In this document: in pieces, positions 8,654 to 19,239 of the stretch
Numbering within the stretch: position 1 is the first letter of the stretch
Layout of the letters: every line of letters begins with the position of its first letter
Assembly: GCA_039822785.1 (NCBI GenBank)
Contig: JBCBMO010000005.1
Location: 124,001-188,000 of the forward strand
DNA: 64,000 nt
Reading direction: 5' to 3'
From: Thermohalobaculum sp039822785
GTDB lineage: Bacteria > Pseudomonadota > Alphaproteobacteria > Rhodobacterales > Rhodobacteraceae
Translations under genes and position numbers: made by a program
Notes under the pieces: model-generated
What the model was told of the DNA's origin: nothing
The model's database searches: none
The model's input: the letters and a program-made list of their open reading frames with translations, nothing else

Positions 8654-8901
8654 CAGGCGGTCCTCCGGTAGAGGTTGTTCTCAGCGATGTTGCCGGGGTC
8701 GGGGACGACGCGCGTGAACCGCCCGCCGCGGGCGACGTAGCGCGCAAAGATCGCCTCCAGCCCCGCTTTGTTGTCGATGGCTGCCCAGTCGTCGCCCATC
8801 AGGTCTTTGAGGCGAAAGGCGGTCCCCTCCTCCCGCGCGTCAATCCGCGTCTGGAGGAGCGGCGTGAGCGCCACGAGCGCATGTTTCGCGGGCTGGGTCA
8901 C
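8653..8901 (-). CDS. 82-aa DUF1413-like protein inserted in the glp operon
   Basis: 82 aa from a GTG at 8901 that overlaps the stop of the preceding membrane-protein gene (GTGA) and ends overlapping the DUF2160 start (TGATG). The core FRLKDLMGDDWAAID and the ending NIAENNLYRRTA resemble my memory of the short DUF1413 domain (F-x-LKDLxGxxW ... LY), soluble and of unknown function. Tight overlaps on both sides support it as a real translated gene. It is not a usual member of glycerol ABC operons. The domain call is tentative; the gene call is firmer. Confidence 0.6.
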   Translation of the reverse strand: MTQPAKHALVALTPLLQTRIDAREEGTAFRLKDLMGDDWAAIDNKAGLEAIFARYVARGGRFTRVVPDPGNIAENNLYRRTA

Positions 8902-9356
8902 GTGGTCACCATGCGTACCGCCGTTGCGGTGAGGACCGGGACCGCCGCGGCAACCGCGATGACAAGCGCCCATTCCCGCGACAGCATCCAGAGGCGCCGT
9001 TTGGCCAACAAGAAGCACGTCGACACGATGAAAAACCAGCTCGATGGCACGAGAAACAAAAACAGGAACCAATATCCAAGCACATCAGTCCCAAACACCG
9101 CCATACTTCCAGGCGGTTGAAGTGCTAATATCAAAGCAACGACAGGAGGCAAAAGGACTGTGGTCGCCGGCGCAGTCATTGCGAGAGACATCTGCAATGC
9201 ATGCCCAAGTGTTCTGAGCTGGAAAGTCTCCCAGACAGATGATTCCAGAGTCACAAGCGCGACCGAGAAGAGCATGAATGGCGTAACAACAAAAACACCA
9301 CCGAGATAGAAGAGATAGCTTCTTAGGAACGGGTATGACGGTCGAACGACAGACAT
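8898..9356 (-). CDS. unknown polytopic membrane protein inserted in the glp operon
   Basis: 152 aa with about four strong hydrophobic helices: FYLGGVFVVTPFMLFSVALV, a second around TTVLLPPVVALILAL, a third FLFLFLVPSSWFFIVSTCFLL and a fourth ALVIAVAAAVPVLTATAV. The ATG at 9356 overlaps the glpQ stop (TGATG) and its own stop overlaps the next start. I recognise no family. The DNA (about 9000-9350) is visibly richer in A and T than the flanking glp genes, suggesting acquisition from elsewhere. Placement between glpQ and the DUF2160 gene points to a role at the glycerol permease, by inference only. Confidence 0.7.
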   Translation of the reverse strand: MSVVRPSYPFLRSYLFYLGGVFVVTPFMLFSVALVTLESSVWETFQLRTLGHALQMSLAMTAPATTVLLPPVVALILALQPPGSMAVFGTDVLGYWFLFLFLVPSSWFFIVSTCFLLAKRRLWMLSREWALVIAVAAAVPVLTATAVRMVTT

Positions 9357-10206
9357 CAGACCCGTCCCAGGGCGAAGCCCTTGGCGATGTAGTTGCGGAC
9401 GAAGTAGATCACGAGCGCGCCAGGGATGATGGTCAGGATGCCCGCGGCGGCCAGGACGCCCCAGTCGACGCCCGCGGCGCCTTGGGTGCGGGTCATGATG
9501 GCAGCGATGGGTTTGGCGTCGACCGTGGTCAGGGTGCGCGACAGCAGAAGCTCGACCCACGAGAACATGAAGCAGAAGAAGGCCGTGACGCCGATGCCCG
9601 ACGCGATCAGCGGCATGAAGATCTTGGTGAAGAACCGCCCGAAGCTGTAGCCGTCGATATAGGCGGTCTCGTCGATCTCCTTCGGCACGCCGCGCATGAA
9701 CCCCTCCAGGATCCAGACCGCCAGCGGCACGTTGAACAGACAGTGCGCCAGCGCCACCGCGATATGGGTGTCGAAGAGGCCGACCGAGGAATAGAGCTGG
9801 AAGAAGGGCAGCGCGAAGACCGCCGGCGGCGCCATGCGGTTCGTGAGCAGCCAAAAGAACAGGTGCTTGTCGCCCATGAACGAGTAGCGCGAGAAGGCAT
9901 AGGCCGCCGGCAGCGCCACGGCGACCGAGATCACCGTGTTCATCACCACATAGATGAGCGAGTTCACATAGCCCATGTACCAGGCCGGATCGGTCAGGAT
10001 CGTCCGATAGTTCTCCAGCGTCGGGTTCTGCGGCCAGAGGGTGAAGCTGCTCACGATCTCGGTGTTGGTCTTCAGGCTCATGACGAGCAGCCAGTAGATC
10101 GGCAGCATCAGGAAGGTGAGGTAGAGCACCATCACCAGCGTCGAACTGCTCACCCGCGGCAGCGCGATCCCACGGGCGGGAGCCTGGCTCAGCGTCGCAT
10201 CGGCCA

Positions 10207-10207
<1 letters not shown>
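9356..10207 (-). CDS. glpQ: glycerol ABC transporter permease, MalG-like
   Basis: 283 aa, six predicted membrane helices, binding-protein-dependent transport inner-membrane component. The EAA loop that contacts the ATPase reads DETAYIDGYSFGRFFTKIFMPL. It pairs with GlpP to form the channel. The ATG at 10207 (MADATLSQ...) overlaps the glpP stop as TGATG; longer in-frame readings into glpP are shadows. In this operon the symbols follow the rhizobial glpSTPQ naming; the gene is unrelated to the E. coli glpQ phosphodiesterase. Confidence 0.93.
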
Positions 10208-12158
<1,951 letters not shown>

Positions 12159-12171
12159 GGGCAGCTCCCCC

Positions 12172-13260
12172 TCAGGCGGCGACAGCATAGGCGGCGGGGG
12201 CGACCAGGCGGCCATCCTCGCCGAAGACGTACACATGGGCGGGGTCGAGGAAGACCTCGATCGTCTCGCCGAGCGCCAGATCATGGACCCCGTGCACCAG
12301 CCCGACCCAGCGCTCGCCGTGATGGTCGAGGTGCACGAAGGTCTCCGACCCCGTGATCTCGGTCACTGAGAGCGTGGCTTCGAAGGTCATGGCATCGGCG
12401 GCGTGGCGCGTGATCTCCAGGTGGTTTGGCCGGAAGCCTGCGGTGTAGCGACCATCCGCCAGCGCCGCGAGCGGGCCGATGGCGGGGGCGGCCTGGCCGT
12501 CGCCGAACAACAGCTTCGCCCCGGTCTTGGCGATGGGCAGGAAGTTCATGGGCGGGTCTGAGAAAACGCGCGCCGTCGTGGCATCGACTGGGCGGCGATA
12601 AACATCGGGCGTCGGGCCGAACTGGGTGATCCGCCCCTGCCAGAGGGTCGCGGTATTGCCGCCCAAGAGCAGCGCCTCCTCCGGCTCGGTCGTCGCATAG
12701 ACGAAGATCGCCCCGGACTCCTCGAAGATCTTGGGGATCTCGACCCGCAGTTCCTCGCGCAGCTTGTAGTCGAGGTTGGCGAGCGGCTCGTCCAGCAGCA
12801 CGAGCCCGGCACCCTTGACCAGCGCGCGCGCCAGGGCACAGCGCTGCTGCTGGCCGCCCGACAGCTCAAGCGGCTTCCGCCCCAGCATCGGGGTCAGCTT
12901 CATCATCTCGGCGGTCTTGCGCACGGCCGCGTCCACCTCGGCCCGCGGGCGGCCCTGAAGGCGCAGCGGTGAGGCGATGTTCTCGTAGACGCTCATCGAG
13001 GGGTAGTTGATGAACTGCTGATAGACCATGGCGACGCCGCGGTCCTGGACCCGCACGCCGGTGACGTCCTGCCCCTCCCAGTAGAGCCGCCCGGCATCGG
13101 GCTGGTCGAGGCCGGCCATCAGGCGCATCAGCGAGGTCTTGCCGGACAGCGTCGGGCCGAGGAGCACGTTCATCGTGCCCTTCTCCAGCGTCAGCGTGGT
13201 GGGATGGATGTGGATCTGGCCACCAACGGCCCTCGACACATCGTCGAGCCTCAACGACAT
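12172..13260 (-). CDS. glpS: glycerol ABC transporter ATPase with missing H-loop histidine
   Basis: 362 aa, MalK-type ATPase plus C-terminal TOBE-like domain. Walker A is GPTLSGKTS, the signature LSGGQQQR is perfect and Walker B GLVLLDEPLANLD is intact. The switch (H-loop) position that normally reads VTHDQxEAL reads YATTEPEEAL, so the histidine is absent. This complements the degenerate signature of GlpT. The ATG at 13260 has GGGAGGCGGC upstream. The gene follows glpD by 76 bp and is probably in the same transcript. Confidence 0.9.
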   Translation of the reverse strand: MSLRLDDVSRAVGGQIHIHPTTLTLEKGTMNVLLGPTLSGKTSLMRLMAGLDQPDAGRLYWEGQDVTGVRVQDRGVAMVYQQFINYPSMSVYENIASPLRLQGRPRAEVDAAVRKTAEMMKLTPMLGRKPLELSGGQQQRCALARALVKGAGLVLLDEPLANLDYKLREELRVEIPKIFEESGAIFVYATTEPEEALLLGGNTATLWQGRITQFGPTPDVYRRPVDATTARVFSDPPMNFLPIAKTGAKLLFGDGQAAPAIGPLAALADGRYTAGFRPNHLEITRHAADAMTFEATLSVTEITGSETFVHLDHHGERWVGLVHGVHDLALGETIEVFLDPAHVYVFGEDGRLVAPAAYAVAA

Positions 13261-13336
13261 AAGCCGCCTCCCGGTTATCTCCTCTGCGGCGCCGCGCCTC
13301 TCGGTGGGCCGGTCGCCGGGGTCTTCTTGGCAGGCC

Positions 13337-14935
13337 CTACTCGGCGGCCTGCTGCGGTGTCTTCTCGCGCTCGCCGGCCATCCAGGCGTCGAGCCGCGCC
13401 ATGGCATCGGCGTCGAGGCGCAGGCCCAGCTTGGTCCGCCGCCAGGCCACATCCTCCGCCGTGCGCGCATATTCGCGGGCCATCAGCCAACGCGCCTCGC
13501 GCGCGTGCAGGGTGGCGCCGAAGTCCTCGCCCAGATCGGCGATGTCCACCGCGTCGCCCAGCATGTCCCGTGCCTCGGTGCCGTAGGTGCGCACCAGACG
13601 CCGCGCCCAGGGCTCGTCGAGGAAGGGGTAGTCCCCGAGCAGCCCGCGCACCAGCGCCGGCTGGCCATCGTGATCGAAGTCGCCGCCCGGCAGGGCCACG
13701 CCCGCGGTCCAGGGGCCGGGCGAGCCTGGGAAGAAGGGCAGGATCTTCTCCAGCGCGCTTTCGGCCAGACGGCGATACGTCGTGATCTTGCCGCCGAAGA
13801 CGCTGAGGACAGGTGCGCCGCCCTCCTCCTGCACCTTGAGCACATAGTCGCGCGTGGCCGCCGTCGCGGATTTCGCCCCGTCGTCATAGAGCGGGCGCAC
13901 GCCGGAGTAGGTCCAGACGATGTCGTCCTCGGTCACCGGCTCGGCGAAGTACTGCGAGGCGAACCCGAGAAGGTAGTCGCGCTCCTCCTCGGTGCAGACC
14001 GGGGCCGCGTCGGCCTCGGTATGCTCCTTGTCGGTCGTGCCGATCAGGGTGAAGTCGTCCTCGTAGGGAATGGCGAAGATGATCCGCCCGTCGCGCCCCT
14101 GGAAGAAGTAGCAACGGTCGTGGTCGAAGAGCTTGCGGGTCACGATATGGCTGCCGCGGACAAGACGCACCTTCTCCGGTGTGTTGAGCCGCAGGGCGCC
14201 CTTGATGATGTCCGCGACCCAAGGGCCGCCGGCGTTCACCAGCATCTTCGCCCGGCGCGTGATGCGGGCGCCGGTCTCCTGATCCTCGATCAGCACGTCC
14301 CAGGCGCCGTTGCGCCGCTCGGCCGACAGGACCTTGGCGCGGGTCATGATCTCGGCGCCCCGCGCCTCCGCGTCCCGCGCGTTCAGCACCACGAGGCGCG
14401 CGTCCTGCACCCAGCAGTCGGAGTACTCATAGGCCTTCACGAACCGGTCCTGCAGCGCCTGCCCGGCCGGATCGGTCTTGAGGTCGAGCGTGCGGGTGCC
14501 CGGCAGGATCTTCCGGCCGCCCAGGTGGTCGTACATGAAGAGGCCGAGGCGGATCATCCAGGCCGGCCGGCGCCCCTTCATCCAGGGCATCACGGTGCTG
14601 AGCAGGCGGGAGGCATTGGTGCTGCCGTCAAAGCGCATGTCCGGCGCGTAAGGCAGCACGAAGCGCATGGGCCAGGAGATGTGCGGCATCGCCTTCAGCA
14701 GCGTCTCCCGCTCCTCCAGCGCCTCCCGCACCAGTCGGAACTCGAAGTATTCGAGGTAGCGCAGACCGCCGTGGAAGAGCTTGGTGGACCAGGACGAGGT
14801 GGCGGAGGCGAGATCGCCCATCTCGGCCAGGCTGACCGTCAGCCCGCGCCCGGCGGCGTCACGGGCGATGCCACAGCCGTTGATGCCGCCACCGATGACG
14901 AAGAGATCGACCGTTTCGTGCTCGTCCGAGGGCAT
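13337..14935 (-). CDS. glpD: aerobic glycerol-3-phosphate dehydrogenase
   Basis: 532 aa, usual GlpD length. It oxidises glycerol-3-phosphate to dihydroxyacetone phosphate at the inner membrane and passes electrons to quinone. The FAD-binding dinucleotide fold is at the N-terminus (DLFVIGGGINGCGIARDAAG, ~10-29). Further GlpD hallmarks are SWSTKLFHGGLRYLE, the GPWV region (VNAGGPWVADI) and TYSGVRPLYDDG. It is the first gene of the glycerol operon and shares a 141-bp divergent promoter region with glpR, which should repress it in the absence of glycerol-3-phosphate. Confidence 0.96.
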   Translation of the reverse strand: MPSDEHETVDLFVIGGGINGCGIARDAAGRGLTVSLAEMGDLASATSSWSTKLFHGGLRYLEYFEFRLVREALEERETLLKAMPHISWPMRFVLPYAPDMRFDGSTNASRLLSTVMPWMKGRRPAWMIRLGLFMYDHLGGRKILPGTRTLDLKTDPAGQALQDRFVKAYEYSDCWVQDARLVVLNARDAEARGAEIMTRAKVLSAERRNGAWDVLIEDQETGARITRRAKMLVNAGGPWVADIIKGALRLNTPEKVRLVRGSHIVTRKLFDHDRCYFFQGRDGRIIFAIPYEDDFTLIGTTDKEHTEADAAPVCTEEERDYLLGFASQYFAEPVTEDDIVWTYSGVRPLYDDGAKSATAATRDYVLKVQEEGGAPVLSVFGGKITTYRRLAESALEKILPFFPGSPGPWTAGVALPGGDFDHDGQPALVRGLLGDYPFLDEPWARRLVRTYGTEARDMLGDAVDIADLGEDFGATLHAREARWLMAREYARTAEDVAWRRTKLGLRLDADAMARLDAWMAGEREKTPQQAAE

Positions 14936-14953
14936 CAGCGCACGCTCCGCAGC

Positions 14954-15025
14954 TTCGCTTTCGCGCAGAAGAGAAAGCAGCCACGCGGGATTCTGTCAAA
15001 GGAATTTTCGTTTGTGTTCGCTTTT
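14954..15025. promoter_or_regulatory. divergent glpD/glpR control region with TTCG repeats
   Basis: The 141-bp gap is AT-richer than its flanks and holds repeated TTTCG/TTCGCTTT elements: TTCGCTTTCG at 14954-14963 and a cluster at 15005-15025 (TTTTCGTTT followed by TTCGCTTTT). Repeats of this kind are typical targets of DeoR-family repressors, so they are candidate GlpR operators that would control both directions. Confidence 0.45.
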
Positions 15026-15076
15026 GCTGGACACGCGCGGATACGCACGCGATTATGCGCGTGGGAGGAAGAGACG

Positions 15077-15868
15077 CTGTCACAGACGATCCGATACCCC
15101 GAGATCCTGAGCATGGCCCGGCGCGACGGCCGGGTGACCGTCGATGGGCTGGCGGCGCATTTCGGCGTCACCGTTCAGACGATCCGCCGCGACCTGGCCG
15201 ACCTGGCCGAGCAGAACAAGCTGGAGCGGGTGCACGGCGGCGCCGTCCTACCCTCCGGCGTCTCGAACATCGGCTATGAGGATCGCCGCGCGCTGAACGA
15301 GCCCGCCAAGGCGGCCATGGCGGCGGCCTGCGCGGCCGAGGTCCCCGACGGCGCCTCGATCTTCATCAACATCGGCACCAGTACCGAGGCGGTGGCCCGC
15401 GCGCTGTTGCGGCACACCAACCTGCTGGTGGTGACGAACAACATGAACGTCGCGAACATTCTGGTGGAGAACCCGGAGTGTGAGATCGTGGTGGCCGGCG
15501 GCAGCCTGCGCCGCGCCGACGGGGGCCTCGTGGGCTCGCTCACGATGACGGCGATCGAGCGGTTCAAGGTCGACTATGCGGTCATCGGCTGTTCGGCGCT
15601 GGAGGTGGATGGCGATCTGTTGGACTTCGACCTCAACGAGGTGAGCGTCAGCCAGTCGATCCTGCGCCAGGCGCGGCAGCGTTTTCTGGTGGCGGACCAC
15701 TCGAAGTTCCAGCGCACCGCGCCGGCGCGCATCGCCTCGCTCGCCGAGATCGACGTGTTCTTCACGGATCAGCCGGTGGCGCCCAGCCTGCAGGCGCGCT
15801 GTGCGGCCTGGGGCACGGGGGTCGTCGTCGCCCCGCCAAGCGCGGCGACGGGGGAGAACGCGGCCTGA
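15077..15868 (+). CDS. glpR: GlpR, DeoR-family repressor of glycerol genes (probable CTG start)
   Basis: 263 aa if read from CTG at 15077. The protein SQTIRYPEILSMARRDGRVT is the standard DeoR N-terminus, with the HTH continuing HFGVTVQTIRRDLADL and a sugar-phosphate-binding C-terminal domain (GTSTEAVARALL, NNMNVANIL, DFDLNEVSVSQ). No in-frame ATG, GTG or TTG lies at the expected place; GGAGGA lies seven bases before the CTG. The first in-frame ATG (15113) would delete helix 1 of the DNA-binding domain and lacks a good RBS. Divergent position from glpD supports the GlpR assignment. A large open frame upstream on this strand is only the antisense of glpD. Confidence 0.88.
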   Translation: MSQTIRYPEILSMARRDGRVTVDGLAAHFGVTVQTIRRDLADLAEQNKLERVHGGAVLPSGVSNIGYEDRRALNEPAKAAMAAACAAEVPDGASIFINIGTSTEAVARALLRHTNLLVVTNNMNVANILVENPECEIVVAGGSLRRADGGLVGSLTMTAIERFKVDYAVIGCSALEVDGDLLDFDLNEVSVSQSILRQARQRFLVADHSKFQRTAPARIASLAEIDVFFTDQPVAPSLQARCAAWGTGVVVAPPSAATGENAA

Positions 15869-16038
15869 CCCTAGGGCCGGCAGGACCGGCTGCGGCGAAG
15901 GCGCATTTAGGGCAGATTCGATGTCCTTATTTCCTCACAGACTGCTATCCTCGGCGGACAATAAACGCGGGAGGGTATAGATCAGTAACCGGAGCCGCCG
16001 GCGGCAACGCCCGTGCGGCAACGGTGGAGTGAGGTTGG

Positions 16039-18708
16039 ATGCCCGCTGACGAGGCCCGCGTTTCCCAGCCGACAGGCGCCGCTGGCGCCGGCGCCGCGAT
16101 GACACGGCTCTTGGGCAAGCTCGGCCTGCGCGCCACCCAAGGGGCGCCGGACAAGGGCTCCGTCGAGACCTCGCTGCTGCGCTTTGCCTGGCGCCATTCG
16201 CGGCTGACGCAGATCGGCTTGCTGCTGCTCACCTTCGCCACCTTCCCGCTGATCTACGCCTCGCTCGAGATCCCGAAGATCGTGGTGAACGAGGCGATCA
16301 ACGGCACGGATTTCCCCAAGGACCTTTTGGGGGTCGAGGTGCGGCAGGTGCCGTTCCTGTTGCTCCTCTGCGGTGCCTTTCTGGGTCTGGTGGTGGCGAT
16401 CAACGGGCTCAAGTGGTTCCTGAACGTCGGGATCGGGATGGCGGGCGAACGGATGCTCCGCCGCCTGCGCTTCGTGCTGTTCCAGCACATCATGCGCTTT
16501 CCCATGAAGCGCTTCGAGACCATGCGCCAGCGCGAGATGGTGCAGTCGATCATGGGCGAGGTCGATCAGCTCGGCGGCTTTTTCGGCGAGCTCTTCGTGA
16601 CGCCGCTGTTCCAGGGCGGGCAGCTCGCGGTCTTTATCACCTTCATCTTCGTGCAGGATTTCTGGCTGGGGCTGGCGGCGATCTCGCTCTACCCGATCCA
16701 GGCCTACATCATCCCGATCCTGCAGCGGCGCATCATCAAGCTGAACAAGGAGCGGGTGGCGAACACGCGCGCCCTGGCCGACCGCATCGGCGAGAGCATC
16801 GGCAACATCAACGAGATCCGCGCCAACGGCACGGTCCGCTGGCACCTGGCCCAGGTGAGCGGTCGGCTGCACGAGAACACGCGGATCCGCTATGCGATCT
16901 TCGAGCGCAAGTTCACCATCAAGTTCATCAATAACTTCCTCAACCAGTTGACGCCGTTCTTCTTTTTCTCGATCGGCGGCTATCTGGTGATCATCGGCGA
17001 GCTCGATTTCGGCGCGCTGGTCGCAGTGCTGGCGGCCTATAAGGACCTCGCCGGGCCCTGGAAGGCGCTGCTCAACTATTTCCAGCGCTGGTCGGACTTC
17101 AACAGCCGGTTCCGCTTCGTCGTGGAGAGCTTCGTGGTCGAGGATCTCTGGCCCGCCGAGCGGCTGAACGGGCAGCAGGAAGGGCGGCTCGGCGGCACGA
17201 TCAGCCTGCGCAGCGTGGTGGCCGGCAGCAATGGCGACACGCTGAAGGTCGAGCGGCTGGAGATCCCGCAGGGCGCGCGTGTGGCCCTGACCGGGTCCGC
17301 CACCGGCGCGCGCGAACGGCTGGTTCGGCTGCTCGCGGGCCTCGACGTTGTGCAGGAGGGGCGGCTGACCGTCGGCGGCAGGCCCCTGGCAGAGGCGACG
17401 CTGGGCGAGATCGGCAGCTCCATCGGCTATGTCAGCCAGCGCCCCGGCAGCATCAAGGGCACGATCCGGGAGAACGCGGTCTATGCCCTCTACCGCCAGC
17501 CGCCGGCCACCGCCCAGGACGATGGGCGGCTGTCGCGCCGGGCGGAGGCTGAGCGGACAGGCAATGCCCCGGACGACCCGGACGGGGATTGGATCGATTA
17601 CGATGCCGCGGGGCTCACCGACGCGGCGGCGCTGGAGGAGCGTCTAATTGCGCTGACCGAGACCTTCGGGCTGTCGGAAAACCTCTATGCCGTCGCCCTC
17701 GGGCGCCAGTTGACCGCCGATCAGACCGACCGTTGGCGCGAGCCGCTGTTGTCGCTGCGCCAGCGGGTGGAGAACGAGGGCGAGGACATCGCCGATCTCA
17801 TCGAGCATTGGACGCTGGATCGGTTCAACACCAATGGCTCGCTGCTGGGCAACCTGCTGTTCGGCCTCCCGATGCCCGCCGAGGGGCTGCCGGTTGAGCC
17901 CATACGCCGCGCCGATGTGACCGCGGTGCTGGAGGCAAGCGGCGGCGCAGCGGTGCTGGAGGACGTGGGCTGGCAGATCGCGCGGGAACTGACCGACCTG
18001 GCCGAGGCGGTCGGCGAGACCTCGCCGGTGCTCGATCAGCTTGCCGGGTTCAGCCGCCAGGACGTGGGCGATGCCACAGCCCTGGTGGCCGCCGGCGGCG
18101 CGGGCGAGACGACGCTGCCCGCAAGCCTGCGCCGCGGCGACCGGATACGGCTGCGCTCGCTCGCGAGCCGTTTTGTGGAGACCCGCGATCAGCTCGAGGT
18201 GCTGGACGACCGGACCAAGGCGCAGATCCTGGACTGCCGGCGCAAGGCCCAGCCCATGCTGACCCGCTATGGCGATTTCATCCGCTTCGACGAGCCCCGC
18301 TATAACCCGTTGCGCACCGTGGCGGACAACATCCTGCATGCCCGTCGCCGCTATGACCGCCGTTCCGAGTGGCACCGGCTGGATGCGCTGTTGCGCCGGG
18401 TGATCCGGGATGAGGGGCTTTGGGAGGATCTCCTTTCCATCGGGCTCGACGTGCCGCTCGGCGAGGCCGGGCTGTCGATCAACGCCCAGCGCCGGCTGGC
18501 CTTGGTCCGCGCGATCCTGAAGCGCCCGGCCATCCTGGTGATGGAGGGGATTGGCGAAAGCGCGGTCGAGGGCGATGCCGCCCTGCGCGCGGCCGTCTTT
18601 CAGGCGCTGCCGGAAACCACCATTCTTTACGTTTCGACCGATGAGGCCGCGGAAGGGGCGGACATGGTCGTCAGGATTGACGATGATGGCGTAAAGGTCA
18701 GGTCATGA
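16039..18708 (+). CDS. ABC exporter-like protein with degenerate ATPase domain and large insertion
   Basis: 889 aa. Residues ~50-340 form a type I exporter-like membrane domain with about six helices. The C-terminal half keeps the order of an ABC ATPase but has lost key residues: the Walker A place reads GSATGARERL (~418-428, no GK[ST]), the C-loop place reads LSINAQRRL (~812), and Walker B reads AILVMEGIGE without the Asp-Glu pair. A Q-loop-like VSQRPGSIKGTIRENA is followed by roughly 250 extra residues and a second Q-loop-like stretch (EPRYNPLRTVADNIL). ATP hydrolysis looks unlikely. Its stop overlaps the next gene's start (ATGA). It may be a sensor or scaffold rather than a pump. Confidence 0.8.
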   Translation: MPADEARVSQPTGAAGAGAAMTRLLGKLGLRATQGAPDKGSVETSLLRFAWRHSRLTQIGLLLLTFATFPLIYASLEIPKIVVNEAINGTDFPKDLLGVEVRQVPFLLLLCGAFLGLVVAINGLKWFLNVGIGMAGERMLRRLRFVLFQHIMRFPMKRFETMRQREMVQSIMGEVDQLGGFFGELFVTPLFQGGQLAVFITFIFVQDFWLGLAAISLYPIQAYIIPILQRRIIKLNKERVANTRALADRIGESIGNINEIRANGTVRWHLAQVSGRLHENTRIRYAIFERKFTIKFINNFLNQLTPFFFFSIGGYLVIIGELDFGALVAVLAAYKDLAGPWKALLNYFQRWSDFNSRFRFVVESFVVEDLWPAERLNGQQEGRLGGTISLRSVVAGSNGDTLKVERLEIPQGARVALTGSATGARERLVRLLAGLDVVQEGRLTVGGRPLAEATLGEIGSSIGYVSQRPGSIKGTIRENAVYALYRQPPATAQDDGRLSRRAEAERTGNAPDDPDGDWIDYDAAGLTDAAALEERLIALTETFGLSENLYAVALGRQLTADQTDRWREPLLSLRQRVENEGEDIADLIEHWTLDRFNTNGSLLGNLLFGLPMPAEGLPVEPIRRADVTAVLEASGGAAVLEDVGWQIARELTDLAEAVGETSPVLDQLAGFSRQDVGDATALVAAGGAGETTLPASLRRGDRIRLRSLASRFVETRDQLEVLDDRTKAQILDCRRKAQPMLTRYGDFIRFDEPRYNPLRTVADNILHARRRYDRRSEWHRLDALLRRVIRDEGLWEDLLSIGLDVPLGEAGLSINAQRRLALVRAILKRPAILVMEGIGESAVEGDAALRAAVFQALPETTILYVSTDEAAEGADMVVRIDDDGVKVRS

Positions 18709-19223
18709 AGGCAGCCTGGGCCAAGGCAACCGACCGAGATCACCGGACCATCCGGGAGGAGACTGACGCGATGACCCTGAGCGCGGCCCTCAGCGTGCTG
18801 AAGACCATGCCCCTGCTGCGCGTCCTCGACGAGCGGCGCCTGCGGGTGATCGTCATGACGGGCGATCTGCTCTCCATCCGCCAGGGGGAGCGGTTGTGGG
18901 AGAAGGGCGACGACGGCGACAGCGTCATCATCGTTCTGGAGGGCCAGGCCACGGTCCTGGTGCCCCCGCGCGATGGCGCAGCGGCCAATGGCGCACATGA
19001 GACCGCCGTCGCCGTGCTGGGGCCGGGCGAGATCATCGGCGAGATGGCCGTGCTGACCGGCAGCCCCCGCTCCACCGCCATCGCCGCCCGGACCGATCTT
19101 CGGGTGCTGCGCCTCGACGGCGGGATCGTGCTCGACCTGCTGCACGAGTTCCCGGAACTGGCCATCGAGTTTATCCGGGTGCTGGCGCAGCGGCTGGAGG
19201 CGACCAACGCCCGGGTCGTCTGA
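18705..19223 (+). CDS. cyclic nucleotide-binding domain protein without DNA-binding domain
   Basis: 172 aa (150 aa if started at ATG 18771, which has GGGAGGA upstream). The body is a single CNMP/CAP-type beta-barrel with the phosphate-binding cassette LGPGEIIGEMAVLTGSPRST, including the conserved G-E pair and the R-[ST] that contacts the cyclic phosphate. It ends in a helix; there is no HTH, kinase or channel domain. The ATG at 18705 overlaps the stop of the pseudo-ATPase ABC gene, so the two products very likely work together, with cAMP or cGMP as the probable signal. Confidence 0.85.
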   Translation: MKAAWAKATDRDHRTIREETDAMTLSAALSVLKTMPLLRVLDERRLRVIVMTGDLLSIRQGERLWEKGDDGDSVIIVLEGQATVLVPPRDGAAANGAHETAVAVLGPGEIIGEMAVLTGSPRSTAIAARTDLRVLRLDGGIVLDLLHEFPELAIEFIRVLAQRLEATNARVV

Positions 19224-19239
19224 GCCGCCGCGCGCCCCC

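Noticed and set aside
13139..15076. A very long plus-strand open frame running into glpR
   Set aside because: It is the antisense of glpD and part of glpS, kept open by high third-position GC. Only the portion from about 15077 has DeoR-family sequence.
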